In this document: positions 7,693-15,216 of the stretch, in pieces
Numbering within the stretch: the stretch's first letter is position 1
How the letters are laid out: every line of letters starts with the position of its first letter
Assembly (NCBI RefSeq): GCF_018397995.1
Contig: NZ_BBQH01000086.1
Location: 1 to 39,820, forward strand
DNA length: 39,820 bases
Direction of reading: 5' to 3'
From: Rhizomonospora bruguierae
GTDB lineage: Bacteria; Actinomycetota; Actinomycetes; Mycobacteriales; Micromonosporaceae
Translations under genes and position numbers: made by a program
Notes under the pieces: generated by a model
What the model was told of the DNA's origin: nothing
Databases searched by the model: none
What the model saw: the letters and a program-made list of their open reading frames with translations, nothing else

Positions 7693-8643
7693 GTGAGCGT
7701 TCTGGACCGCTTCCCGGCAGCCCGCCGCTGGGCGCGCCGCCTCTCCTCGCCCAACGGGCTGCGCGGGCTGGCGCTCGCGTCCCTGATCGCCAACGTGGGC
7801 CTGGTCGTGACCGGCGGCGCCGTCCGCCTCACCGACTCCGGGCTCGGCTGCCCCACCTGGCCCCGCTGCACCGCCGACTCGTACACCACCTCCGCCGAGA
7901 TGGGCGTGCACGGCGTGATCGAGTTCGGCAACCGGACGCTCACCTTCGTCCTCGGCGCGATCGCGCTCGCCGCCCTGGTGGCCACCTGGCGCAGCCGGCC
8001 CGACCTACGCACGCTCGCCGCGGCGGTGCTGTTCGGCATCCCCCTACAGGGGGTCATCGGCGGCATCACGGTGCTCACCAACCTCAACCCGTGGGTGGTC
8101 GGGCTGCACTTCCTCGGCTCGATCGCGGTCATCACCGCCGCGTACGCGTTCTGGCGCCGCACCGGCCCGACCGCACCGGTCGTGGTGCCGGGACCGCTGC
8201 ACACCCTCGCCGCCCTGACGGCGGCGGCCAGCGCCGCGGTGATCGCCATCGGTGTGGTGGTCACCGGCAGCGGCCCGCACTCCGGCGACCACGGCGCCAA
8301 GCGCAACGGCCTGGACCCCGAGTCCATCTCCCAGTTCCACGCCGACCTGGTCTTCCTGCTGCTGGGGCTCTCCGTGGCGCTGTGGCTCGCGCTGCGCGCC
8401 GTGGGCGCGCCGTCCCGCCCCGCCGCCGTCCTGCTGATCGTTGTGCTGGGCCAGGGCGTGCTCGGCTTCGCCCAGTACTTCACCCACCTGCCGATCCTCC
8501 TGGTGGGCCTGCACATGTTCGGCGCCTGCCTGGTCTGGCTGGCCACCCTGTCCGCCCTCGCCGCCACCCGCGGCGTTCCGGTCGCCCGCGCGAAGGCGGA
8601 CGCCCCGGCCAACCGCCGCCAGCCGGCCGAAGCGACCCACTAG
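7693..8643 (+). CDS. ctaA: Heme A synthase CtaA/COX15
   Basis: A membrane enzyme that oxidises the C8 methyl group of heme O to the aldehyde of heme A, needed for aa3-type cytochrome oxidase. 316 residues from GTG 7693, with about eight hydrophobic segments. The GGAVRLTDSGLGCPTWPRC stretch includes the paired extracytoplasmic cysteines (LGCPTWPRC) and lies next to the first membrane span. Conserved heme-ligand histidines appear in MGVHGVIEFGNR, VVGLHFLGS, ISQFHADLVF and LVGLHMFGA. An in-frame ATG at 7642 would add 17 residues (MPPGTPAPPTTLRRICA) and is the alternative start. Divergent from sufR and convergent with the ATP-grasp gene. Its partner ctaB lies 1.7 kb downstream on the other strand. 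Confidence 0.95.
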   Translation: MSVLDRFPAARRWARRLSSPNGLRGLALASLIANVGLVVTGGAVRLTDSGLGCPTWPRCTADSYTTSAEMGVHGVIEFGNRTLTFVLGAIALAALVATWRSRPDLRTLAAAVLFGIPLQGVIGGITVLTNLNPWVVGLHFLGSIAVITAAYAFWRRTGPTAPVVVPGPLHTLAALTAAASAAVIAIGVVVTGSGPHSGDHGAKRNGLDPESISQFHADLVFLLLGLSVALWLALRAVGAPSRPAAVLLIVVLGQGVLGFAQYFTHLPILLVGLHMFGACLVWLATLSALAATRGVPVARAKADAPANRRQPAEATH

Positions 8644-8647
8644 CCCG

Positions 8648-8672
8648 TCGCCCCACGCGTCAGCGGGGGCGA
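8648..8672. terminator. Hairpin between convergent ctaA and ATP-grasp genes
   Basis: A 7-bp stem (TCGCCCC / GGGGCGA) with an 11-base loop begins five bases after the ctaA stop and overlaps the end of the convergent ATP-grasp gene. Could terminate either transcript; no T-run. Confidence 0.42.
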
Positions 8673-9469
8673 GCGGTGGCCAGGGCGGCGATCGCGGCGG
8701 CGAAGCGGTCGGCCGCTCCCGGCGCGAGGGCGAGGAACAGCGACGGCTCGGTCAGCTCCAGCTCAACCAGCACCGGCTCGCCACCCGAGCCGGGTATCAG
8801 GTCCACCCGCGCGTAGAGCAGGCGGTCCGGTCCGCCGGGCACGGCCGCCAGGGCCCGCTCCCCGACCGCCAGCTCCGCCGGACGCGCCGTACGGGCGCAG
8901 ACCTCCTCCGGCACGTACAGGCCCTCGTTCACGCCCAGATGCGGGCCGGTCAGCATCGGCCCCTTACGGATCGCGTGGCTGAACGCCAGCCGGCCCACCG
9001 CCGGGTCACGCAGGAAGATCAGCGCGGTCTCGCCGGCGGTGTCCACGGCCCGCAGATACGGCTGGATCATGGTCGTCCGGCCGGCGGCGCCGAGCCGCGC
9101 CACGTGCTCCCGGGCCAGCCGCCGGTGCCCCGGGTCGGCCAGGTCGTAGCGGCCCGTGTCCCGGCTGCCCACGCTGACCGCCGGCTTGACCACGTACTCG
9201 CCGGCATCGCCGGGCGCCCACGCCTCGCCGGGCGCCACCCACTGCGTGTGCACCGCCGGCACCCCCGCCGCGACCAGCTCACGCAGGTACCGCTTGTCGG
9301 TGTTCCAGGCGATGACGGCGGCCGGGTTCGCCAGCCCGTCCACCTTCTCGGCCCACGTCACGAAGGCGTCCCGGCGGGTCGGGTAGTCCCACGGCGAACG
9401 GATCACCGTCAGGTCGTAGCTGGTCCAGTCGACCACCGGGTCGCTCCAGACCGCCGCCTCGACGCGCAC
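8660..9469 (-). CDS. ATP-grasp domain protein (RimK/glutathione-synthetase-like)
   Basis: An ATP-grasp fold protein, usually an ATP-dependent carboxylate-amine ligase; the substrate cannot be told. Visible features are VVIRSPWDYPTRRDAF-like residues near the start, NTDKRYL, the ATP-binding EYVVKPAVSVGSRDTGRYD stretch, MIQPYL, and a metal-binding end VLVELELTEPSLFLALAPGAADRFA. The first usual start codon is GTG 9469 (269 residues). However, coding similarity clearly runs 29 codons further: the frame reads LRVALVSCTALPDLDPDDRL from 9556, where relatives have Met at the Leu codon (CTC). No ATG, GTG or TTG exists between there and 9469. A 13-bp hairpin occupies this start region. The gene may use a rare start codon, be N-terminally truncated, or be in decay. 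Confidence 0.8.
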   Translation of the reverse strand: MRVEAAVWSDPVVDWTSYDLTVIRSPWDYPTRRDAFVTWAEKVDGLANPAAVIAWNTDKRYLRELVAAGVPAVHTQWVAPGEAWAPGDAGEYVVKPAVSVGSRDTGRYDLADPGHRRLAREHVARLGAAGRTTMIQPYLRAVDTAGETALIFLRDPAVGRLAFSHAIRKGPMLTGPHLGVNEGLYVPEEVCARTARPAELAVGERALAAVPGGPDRLLYARVDLIPGSGGEPVLVELELTEPSLFLALAPGAADRFAAAIAALATARPR

Positions 9470-9543
9470 GCCGAGGTGCGCCAGCGGCGTCAGCAGCAGC
9501 CGGTCGTCCGGGTCCAGGTCGGGTAGGGCGGTGCAGGAAACGA

Positions 9544-9573
9544 GAGCGACCCGGAGTCCCCTCCGGGTCGCTC
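9544..9573. terminator. Strong 13-bp hairpin over the ATP-grasp start region
   Basis: Perfect inverted repeat GAGCGACCCGGAG (9544-9556), loop TCCC, CTCCGGGTCGCTC (9561-9573). On the minus strand it lies about 75 bases beyond the stop of the small upstream gene and is followed by TCGTTTCC. It could act as that gene's terminator, yet it overlaps the first codons of the ATP-grasp reading frame. Confidence 0.65.
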
Positions 9574-9613
9574 CTGGATTATCGGTATCTATGGTGTTCG
9601 TCCTGAGGTTTCG

Positions 9614-9655
9614 GTGCTTGCGTTCGATCAGCGTGCTTGCGTTCGATCAGCGTGC
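9614..9655. repeat. 19-bp tandem duplication
   Basis: The unit GTGCTTGCGTTCGATCAGC occurs at 9614-9632 and again, identical, at 9633-9651, with four bases of a third copy (9652-9655). The second copy holds the stop codon of the 109-residue gene (TGA at 9649-9647). The first copy lies just beyond it, so the duplication extends the untranslated tail. Confidence 0.9.
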
Positions 9656-9976
9656 CAGAGAGCGCCTGGCCATCGAGCGCCAGAGGTCGTTGCTGGGGCG
9701 CATCTGCTCCATCAGTTCGCGCTCCCACTCGTTCTCGACCTCGACGCCCGCGCTCTCGCAGGCCCGCCGGGCCACGTCCGTGTCGTCGGCGAACTGGTCG
9801 GCCCAGGCGCCGTCCTGCCCAACGAGGACGATCCGCGCACCCCGCCGGCCCACGTACTCGATGACCGCCTTCGCGCCGCCGTGGCCGGCGGCGAACGACC
9901 TGATCCCCGCGACGAGGTCGCTCGGCGGCGGGGCGGGCCGGTCGGCGGTCAGGGTCGAATCGGAACCATCTGCCAT
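9647..9976 (-). CDS. Conserved hypothetical actinobacterial protein
   Basis: A 109-residue soluble protein that I recognise only as a small conserved actinobacterial type without known function. After a Pro/Ala-rich N-terminus comes a compact region (about residues 20-60) with AVIEYVGRRGARIVLVGQDGAWADQF, which reads like a beta-strand/loop/strand. A polar helical tail follows, with WERELMEQM and NDLWRSMARRSLAR. No signal peptide, membrane span or cysteine-metal motif. Start chosen at ATG 9976: a -10-like TACGCT sits six bases upstream (leaderless pattern), and the 17 residues that an upstream start would add have no family look. Ends within a 19-bp tandem duplication. Confidence 0.75.
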   Translation of the reverse strand: MADGSDSTLTADRPAPPPSDLVAGIRSFAAGHGGAKAVIEYVGRRGARIVLVGQDGAWADQFADDTDVARRACESAGVEVENEWERELMEQMRPSNDLWRSMARRSLAR

Positions 9977-9988
9977 GCCCGCAGCGTA
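9977..9988 (-). promoter_or_regulatory. Leaderless -10 element for the 109-residue gene
   Basis: Minus-strand TACGCT (9988-9983) is followed by six bases and ATG 9976. No convincing -35 element. Matches the pattern seen at sufR, ctaA, the MFS gene and uvrC. Confidence 0.4.
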
Positions 9989-10280
9989 AGCAGACGCGAG
10001 GTGGCCGGGGGGCCAACTATTCGACATTTGTGACCCCTATTACGGGGACCTTTTAGTGCTCGACCGCCGTTTTCTTGCGGACATATTTGACTAAATCCGG
10101 CCCGCTAGCCGCGACAAATCGGACGACCGCGCCGCTCGACGAGCCCGTAACCCGCTCACCGAATACTAGCGGCGTTTCCCTGACAATACGGGGCAAGACG
10201 GGCAGATTCCCCCACTCGCCGACGGGCGGCCGACCGCGGTCGGATCAGCCCCAAATCGGCCCATCCGGCTCAACCTGCAC
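9989..10280. other. Gene-free, locally AT-richer intergenic region
   Basis: I see no gene here. The part at about 10015-10170 is noticeably richer in A/T than its surroundings (for example TTTTAGTG and ATATTTGACTAAAT). A 14-base perfect palindrome CCGACCGCGGTCGG lies at 10230-10243, and a CCCC/GGGG stem at about 10034-10046. It separates the ends of two minus-strand units. Confidence 0.55.
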
Positions 10281-10316
10281 GAAAACCCCGCCCGTTGCGT
10301 GCAGGCGACGGCGGGG
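10281..10316 (-). terminator. Intrinsic terminator of ctaB
   Basis: On the minus strand a long GC-rich stem (CCCCGCCGTCGC... against ...GCAACGGGCGGGG, one bulge) at 10316-10286 is followed directly by TTTTC (10285-10281). It begins 23 bases past the ctaB stop. Classic stem-plus-T-run form. Confidence 0.78.
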
Positions 10317-10338
10317 AAGCGGACGGGCAAGCGAGGTA

Positions 10339-11283
10339 TCAGAGCAGGGCGTCGATGGCGATCGCCAGGAACAGGCCGGTCAGGTACGTGATCGACCAGT
10401 GGAACAGGCGCATCGGCTTGACCGCTTCGCCGCGCCGGGCCCGGTTGGCGAGGCCGTGGGCCTCCCGGAGCAGGAGCGCGCCCAGCACCACGGCGGCCAC
10501 GCCATACAGCGGGGTCATGCCGAACGGCCAGAGGACCAGCGAAGCGAGCACCGTCAGCCACGAGTACGCGACGGTTTCGAAGCCGACCCGGCGCATCGAG
10601 TGGACCACCGGAAGCATGGGGATGCCGGCGCGGGCGTAGTCCGCCTTGAACTTGACAGCGAGGGCGTAGAAGTGCGGCGGCTGCCACAGGAACACGATGG
10701 CGAACAACAGCCACGCCTGGACCGACAGCCCGCCGGTGATCGCCGCCCAGCCGATCAGCACCGGCGCGGCGCCGCAGATGCCGCCCCACACCGTGTTCTG
10801 CGGCGTGGTCCGCTTGAGCCACATGGTGTAGACGACGTCGTAGTAGACGATCGCACCGACCGTGAGCGCGGTGGCGAGCGGGTTGGTGAAGGCGGCCATG
10901 AGCGCGACCGCGATGCCGCTCAGGGCCAGGCCGAAGACCAGCGCGGCCGGCGGCGAGACGGTGTGCGCCGGCAGGGGGCGGCGGGAGGTGCGCCGCATGA
11001 CCTGGTCGATGTCCCGGTCGATGTAGCAGTTGAGGGCGCTCGCGCCGCCGGCGGCCAGGGCGCCGCCGATCAGTACGACGATCGCCACCTTCAGCCCGGG
11101 CAGCCCGCCGGCGGCGAGCATCATCGCCGGCACCGTGGTGATCAGCAGCAGCTCGACGATCCGCGGCTTGGTCAGAGCGAGGTACGCCCGGAACACCGCC
11201 CCCGGCGACCGCACAGCGGCGGGCGGTGCCGGCTGGTCGGATACCGCGACGGCGTCGGTGGGCTGGGTGGCGAGCGTGGTCAC
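10339..11283 (-). CDS. ctaB: Protoheme IX farnesyltransferase (heme O synthase) CtaB
   Basis: A UbiA-family membrane prenyltransferase that adds the farnesyl chain to heme B to make heme O, the substrate of CtaA. 314 residues from GTG 11283, with about nine hydrophobic helices. The first Asp-rich motif is N85-CYI-D89-RDI-D93 (NxxxDxxxD), followed by the conserved [12 protein letters not shown] loop. The second loop reads [22 protein letters not shown]. The start was chosen at GTG 11283 because the upstream extension of the frame is non-family. The N-terminal 30 residues are polar and Ala/Pro-rich. It is followed by a clear terminator and preceded by a large stem-loop. Confidence 0.95.
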   Translation of the reverse strand: MTTLATQPTDAVAVSDQPAPPAAVRSPGAVFRAYLALTKPRIVELLLITTVPAMMLAAGGLPGLKVAIVVLIGGALAAGGASALNCYIDRDIDQVMRRTSRRPLPAHTVSPPAALVFGLALSGIAVALMAAFTNPLATALTVGAIVYYDVVYTMWLKRTTPQNTVWGGICGAAPVLIGWAAITGGLSVQAWLLFAIVFLWQPPHFYALAVKFKADYARAGIPMLPVVHSMRRVGFETVAYSWLTVLASLVLWPFGMTPLYGVAAVVLGALLLREAHGLANRARRGEAVKPMRLFHWSITYLTGLFLAIAIDALL

Positions 11284-11320
11284 CCGGGCCAGAGTACGGC
11301 AGCGCGTAGTAGTTCCCGCC

Positions 11321-11365
11321 GGGGACCGCCGGTTGGTGGCGCGCGCGACACCAACGAGGGTCCCC
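11321..11365. repeat. Large stem-loop upstream of ctaB
   Basis: Two nested stems: outer GGGGACC (11321-11327) with GGTCCCC (11359-11365), inner GTTGGTG (11332-11338) with CACCAAC (11349-11355). It starts 38 bases upstream of the ctaB start codon, where it could lie in the ctaB leader mRNA or flank its promoter. Confidence 0.6.
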
Positions 11366-11834
11366 GCCCGAACCACCGGCCGGCGCCGGGGCGGGACCCT
11401 TCGCCGATCTTGGAGTGGCGGTGGGTCTCGGCTTTCGGACTTTTCCAGCGGATCGAGAGCTGCGCCCCGCCCGGTGGCGCCGCTCCGCACCTGATCGTCG
11501 ATGACCTCGACGCCGCCCGAGGGCGGTGGTTGGCCACGGCTCTGCGCCATCGGGGCGCCTCGTGTCGGCGCCCGAGGTGGGCGACAAAGGCTGCGAACCA
11601 GGCCAAGCCGACCGCCACAAGTCCAAGATCGCGAGATCGGGGCGCGGGCCGCGACCGTGGTCGATGCGGCGGGCGCGCGGAGCCGGACTGCGACGCGACC
11701 CCGGCGGACGTGTCCTGTGCGACACCCACAACGTTCCGGGCGCGCCTTCCGTACCTACTCGCGGGGGACGCGGACGAAGATCATGTCCCAGCGGTCGGGC
11801 ATCTCGCAGCCGCATGTGCGGTGCCGCCCGTGGG
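11366..11834. other. Gene-free region between ctaB and tkt
   Basis: About 470 bases in which I can support no gene. Short open frames exist on both strands but show no family motifs. The region holds the MITE-like inverted-repeat pair listed separately and leads into the tkt promoter. Confidence 0.55.
11405..11632. repeat. MITE-like segment bounded by inverted repeats
   Basis: The left end reads CGATCTTGGAGTGGCGGTGG (about 11405-11424). The right end, on the opposite strand, reads GCGATCTTGGACTTGTGGCGG followed by TCGG (about 11632-11608). The two ends agree except for a 3-base indel and a few mismatches, and enclose about 185 bases with no coding capacity of note. GATCTTGGA-type repeats are, as I recall, widespread between genes in Micromonosporaceae. 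This could be a miniature mobile element or a pair of dispersed repeats in opposite orientation. Confidence 0.5.
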
Positions 11835-11855
11835 TAGGGTTCGATAAGAGCAGGA
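11835..11855 (+). promoter_or_regulatory. tkt promoter -10 and ribosome-binding site
   Basis: TAGGGT (11835-11840) fits an actinobacterial -10 box. A start of transcription near 11847 would give a leader of about 13 bases with AGGA at 11852-11855, five bases from ATG 11860. No clear -35. Likely drives the whole tkt-to-pgl operon. Confidence 0.5.
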
Positions 11856-11859
11856 CGAT

Positions 11860-14010
11860 ATGACAGGCAGGGGGAACAGGACCGCCGTGGACACCGAATT
11901 GACTTGGTCCGAGCAGGACCGGCGGGCGGTCGACACCGCCCGGGTGCTCGCCGTCGACGCCGTGGAGAAGGCCGGCAACGGGCATCCCGGCACAGCGATG
12001 AGCCTGGCACCGGCGGCGCACCTGCTGTTCCAGCGGGTCATGCGGCACGACCCGGCGGATCCGGCCTGGCCGGGCCGGGACCGGTTCGTGCTCTCCGCGG
12101 GCCACTCCAGCCTGACTCTGTACATCCAGCTCTACCTGACCGGGTACGGGCTGAGCCTGGACGACCTGAAGGCGTTGCGGCAGTGGGGTTCGCTGACGCC
12201 GGGGCACCCGGAGCACGGGCACACGGCCGGCGTGGAGACCACGACGGGTCCGCTCGGTCAGGGCGTCGGCAACGCGGTCGGCATGGCGATGGCGGCGCGG
12301 CGCGAGCGCGGGCTGCTGGACCCGGCGGCGGCGCCCGGCGAGAGCCCGTTCGACCACCACGTCTACGTAATCGCCTCGGACGGTGACCTGGAGGAGGGCA
12401 TCAGCCACGAGGCGTGCGCGCTCGCCGGGCACCAGCGGCTGGGCAACCTCGTCCTGATCTACGACGACAACGAGATCTCCATCGAGGACGACACCCGCAT
12501 CGCCAAGAGCGAGGACACCGCCGCCCGCTACGCCGCGTACGGATGGCATGTGCAGACGGTGGACTGGCGCCGGGGCGACGCCGACTCGGGCGCCGAGTAC
12601 CACGAGGACGCGGCGGCGCTGTACGCGGCGCTGCGGGCGGCGAAGGCGGAAACCGGCCGGCCGTCGTTCATCGCGCTGCGCACGATCATCGGCTGGCCGG
12701 CGCCGAACAAGCAGAACACCGGCAAGATCCACGGCTCGGCGCTGGGCGCGGACGAGGTCGCCGCCACGAAGAAGCTCCTCGGCTTCGACCCGACCGCCTC
12801 GTTCCCGGTCACCGACGAGGTGCTCGCGCACACGCGGCGGGCGCTGGAGCGGGGCCGGGCCGACCGCGCCGAGTGGCAGCGGGCGTACGACGCCTGGGCG
12901 GAGTCCAACCCGGACGGCAAGGCGCTGCACGACCGGCTGTCCACCCGCACGCTGCCGGAGGGCTGGTACGAGGCGCTGCCGGAGTTCCCGGCGGACCCGA
13001 AGGGCATCGCCACCCGCGCCGCGTCCGGCAAGGTGCTGAACGCGATCGCGCCGCGCCTGCCGGAGCTGTGGGGCGGCTCGGCGGACCTGGCGGAGAGCAA
13101 CAACACCACGATCGAGGGCGAGCCGTCGTTCATCCCGGCCGAGTTCGCCACCAAGGCGTTCCCCGGCGACGAGTACGGCCGCACGCTGCACTTCGGCATC
13201 CGCGAGCACGCGATGGGCGCCATCCTGAACGGCATCGTGCTGCACGGCGGCACCCGCCCGTACGGCGGCACGTTCCTGGTGTTCAGCGACTACATGCGAC
13301 CGTCGGTGCGGCTCGCCGCGCTGATGAAGCTGCCGGTCATCTACGTCTGGACGCACGACTCGATCGGCCTCGGCGAGGACGGGCCGACGCACCAGCCGAT
13401 CGAGCAGCTGACCGCGCTGCGGGCGATCCCGGGGCTGGCCGTGGTCCGGCCGGGGGACGCGAACGAGACGGCGTGGGCGTGGCGGGCCGCCCTGGAGCAC
13501 ACGGACCAGCCCACCGCGCTGGCCCTGACCCGGCAGGCGATCCCCACCTTCGACCGGTCCGGGTTCGCCTCCGCCGAGGGCGTCATGAAGGGCGGGTACA
13601 CGCTGGTCGACGGCTCGGACGGCAAGCCGCGGGTGATCCTGATCGGCACCGGCTCGGAGCTGCACCTGTGCGTGGCGGCCCGGGAGCGGCTGGAGGCCGA
13701 GGGCACCAGCACCCGGGTGGTGTCGATGCCGTGCCGCGAGTGGTTCGACGCGCAGGACCCGGCGTACCGGCAGACGGTGCTGCCGCCCGAGGTGAAGGCG
13801 CGGGTCAGCGTCGAGGCGGGCATCGCGATGTCGTGGCGGGACCTGGTCGGCGACGCCGGCGAGAGCGTCTCCATCGAGCACTTCGGGGCCAGCGCGCCGT
13901 ACCAGGTGCTGTTCGAGCAGTTCGGGTTCACGCCGGACCGGATCGTCGCCGCCGCGCACGCCTCGCTCTCCCGGGTGGGCGCGATCAAGGGCTCCACGAC
14001 CGGCAACTAG
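11860..14010 (+). CDS. tkt: Transketolase
   Basis: A thiamine-diphosphate enzyme that moves two-carbon units between sugar phosphates in the non-oxidative pentose phosphate pathway. 716 residues, full length. N-terminal ThDP domain with GNGHPGTAMSLAP, SAGHSSLTLYIQLYLTGY, GPLGQGVGNAVGMA and the pyrophosphate/Mg site SDGDLEEGISHEA...DDNEISIEDD. The pyrimidine-binding middle domain carries GIREHAMGAILNGI and THDSIGLGEDGPTHQPIEQL, and the C-terminal domain IGTGSELHLCV. The ATG at 11860 has AGGA five bases upstream. An in-frame GTG at 11887, which also has AGGA nearby, would remove nine residues and is a real alternative. First gene of the pathway operon; tal follows after 27 bases. Confidence 0.97.
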   Translation: MTGRGNRTAVDTELTWSEQDRRAVDTARVLAVDAVEKAGNGHPGTAMSLAPAAHLLFQRVMRHDPADPAWPGRDRFVLSAGHSSLTLYIQLYLTGYGLSLDDLKALRQWGSLTPGHPEHGHTAGVETTTGPLGQGVGNAVGMAMAARRERGLLDPAAAPGESPFDHHVYVIASDGDLEEGISHEACALAGHQRLGNLVLIYDDNEISIEDDTRIAKSEDTAARYAAYGWHVQTVDWRRGDADSGAEYHEDAAALYAALRAAKAETGRPSFIALRTIIGWPAPNKQNTGKIHGSALGADEVAATKKLLGFDPTASFPVTDEVLAHTRRALERGRADRAEWQRAYDAWAESNPDGKALHDRLSTRTLPEGWYEALPEFPADPKGIATRAASGKVLNAIAPRLPELWGGSADLAESNNTTIEGEPSFIPAEFATKAFPGDEYGRTLHFGIREHAMGAILNGIVLHGGTRPYGGTFLVFSDYMRPSVRLAALMKLPVIYVWTHDSIGLGEDGPTHQPIEQLTALRAIPGLAVVRPGDANETAWAWRAALEHTDQPTALALTRQAIPTFDRSGFASAEGVMKGGYTLVDGSDGKPRVILIGTGSELHLCVAARERLEAEGTSTRVVSMPCREWFDAQDPAYRQTVLPPEVKARVSVEAGIAMSWRDLVGDAGESVSIEHFGASAPYQVLFEQFGFTPDRIVAAAHASLSRVGAIKGSTTGN

Positions 14011-14037
14011 ACGCAGGAGAAGAGGAAGAAGGCAGCG

Positions 14038-15216
14038 ATGACCGACCGGCTTGCCGAGCTGTCCGCCGCGGGTGTGGCGATCTGGCTCGATGACCTTTCT
14101 CGGCAGCGACTGGTGAGCGGTGGCCTCGACGCGCTGCGCCGCGAGCGGCGCGTCGTGGGGGTCACCACCAACCCGACCATCTTCGCCAAGGCCCTCGCCG
14201 ACTCCGACACCTACGCCGAGCAGCTGCGCGACCTGGCCGCCCGGGGCGTCACCGTCGAGGAGGCGGTGCGCATGCTCACCACGTACGACGTGCGCTGGGC
14301 CTGCGACGTGATGCGCCCGGCGTACGACGCGTCCTCCGGCGTGGACGGGCGGGTCTCGATCGAGGTGGATCCGCGGCTGGCGTACGAGACGGCGCGGACC
14401 GTCGCCGAGGCCAGGGCGCTGTGGTGGCTGGTGGACCGGCCGAACCTGTTCATCAAGATCCCGGCGACCCGGCAGGGCCTGCCGGCGATCACCGCGGCGC
14501 TCGCCCAGGGGATCAGCGTGAACGTGACGCTGATCTTCTCGTTGGAGCGCTACGAGCAGGTCATGGAGGCGTTCCTGGCCGGCCTGGAGCAGGCGTGGGC
14601 CAACGGGCACGACCTGTCCTCGATCGGCTCGGTCGCCTCGTTCTTCGTGTCCCGGGTGGACAGCGAGGTGGACAAGCGCCTGGAGAAGATCGGCTCGGAC
14701 GAGGCGAAGGCGCTCAGGGGCAGGGCGGCGATCGCCAACGCCCAGCTCGCGTACGAGCGGTACACGAAGGTCTTCTCCACGCCGCGCTGGCAGGCGCTGG
14801 CCGGCGCGGGTGCCCACCCGCAGCGGCCGCTGTGGGCGTCCACCTCGACGAAGAACCCCGAGTACCGGGACGTGATGTACGTCGAGGAGCTGGTCGCGCC
14901 AGGCGTGGTGAACACCATGCCGGAGCCGACCATCCACGCGTACGCGGAGCACGGCGAGACCCGGGGCGACACGGTCACCCCGGCGTTCGGTCCGGCCCGG
15001 GAGCTGCTGGACAAGCTGGCCGGCCTCGGCGTCGACTACGACGACGTGGTGCGGACCCTCGAGGACGAGGGCGTGCAGAAGTTCGAGCAGAGCTGGGTCG
15101 AGCTGCTGGACGGGGTGCGCAAGTCCCTGGCGGCGGCCGGCCAAGGGGCGAGCCAGCCGGGCGAGGCCGCCCGGGACAACGCCGGCAAGGCCGAGCAGGC
15201 GGGAGGCAACGCATGA
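14038..15216 (+). CDS. tal: Transaldolase
   Basis: A 392-residue aldolase-type TIM-barrel enzyme that transfers a dihydroxyacetone unit between sedoheptulose 7-phosphate and glyceraldehyde 3-phosphate. The Schiff-base lysine is K140 in [12 protein letters not shown]. Other typical stretches are [13 protein letters not shown] near residue 40 and [18 protein letters not shown] purine-rich AGGAGAAGAGGAAG stretch lies ahead of ATG 14038. The last 25 residues, after the barrel, are Ala/Gly/Glu-rich and probably disordered. Its stop overlaps the pgi start by four bases (ATGA). Some bacteria carry tal and pgi as one fused protein; here they are separate but coupled. Confidence 0.96.
   Translation: MTDRLAELSAAGVAIWLDDLSRQRLVSGGLDALRRERRVVGVTTNPTIFAKALADSDTYAEQLRDLAARGVTVEEAVRMLTTYDVRWACDVMRPAYDASSGVDGRVSIEVDPRLAYETARTVAEARALWWLVDRPNLFIKIPATRQGLPAITAALAQGISVNVTLIFSLERYEQVMEAFLAGLEQAWANGHDLSSIGSVASFFVSRVDSEVDKRLEKIGSDEAKALRGRAAIANAQLAYERYTKVFSTPRWQALAGAGAHPQRPLWASTSTKNPEYRDVMYVEELVAPGVVNTMPEPTIHAYAEHGETRGDTVTPAFGPARELLDKLAGLGVDYDDVVRTLEDEGVQKFEQSWVELLDGVRKSLAAAGQGASQPGEAARDNAGKAEQAGGNA

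Noticed and set aside
11280-11729. Minus-strand open frame of about 150 codons containing [19 protein letters not shown]
   Set aside because: The hydrophobic stretch is only the translation of the right-hand inverted repeat and its flank; the rest is low-complexity and the frame runs into the ctaB start.
11755-15144. Very long open frame on the minus strand opposite tkt and tal
   Set aside because: Arg/His/Val/Gln-rich composition typical of the antisense of high-GC genes, no domain recognisable, and both opposite genes are certain.
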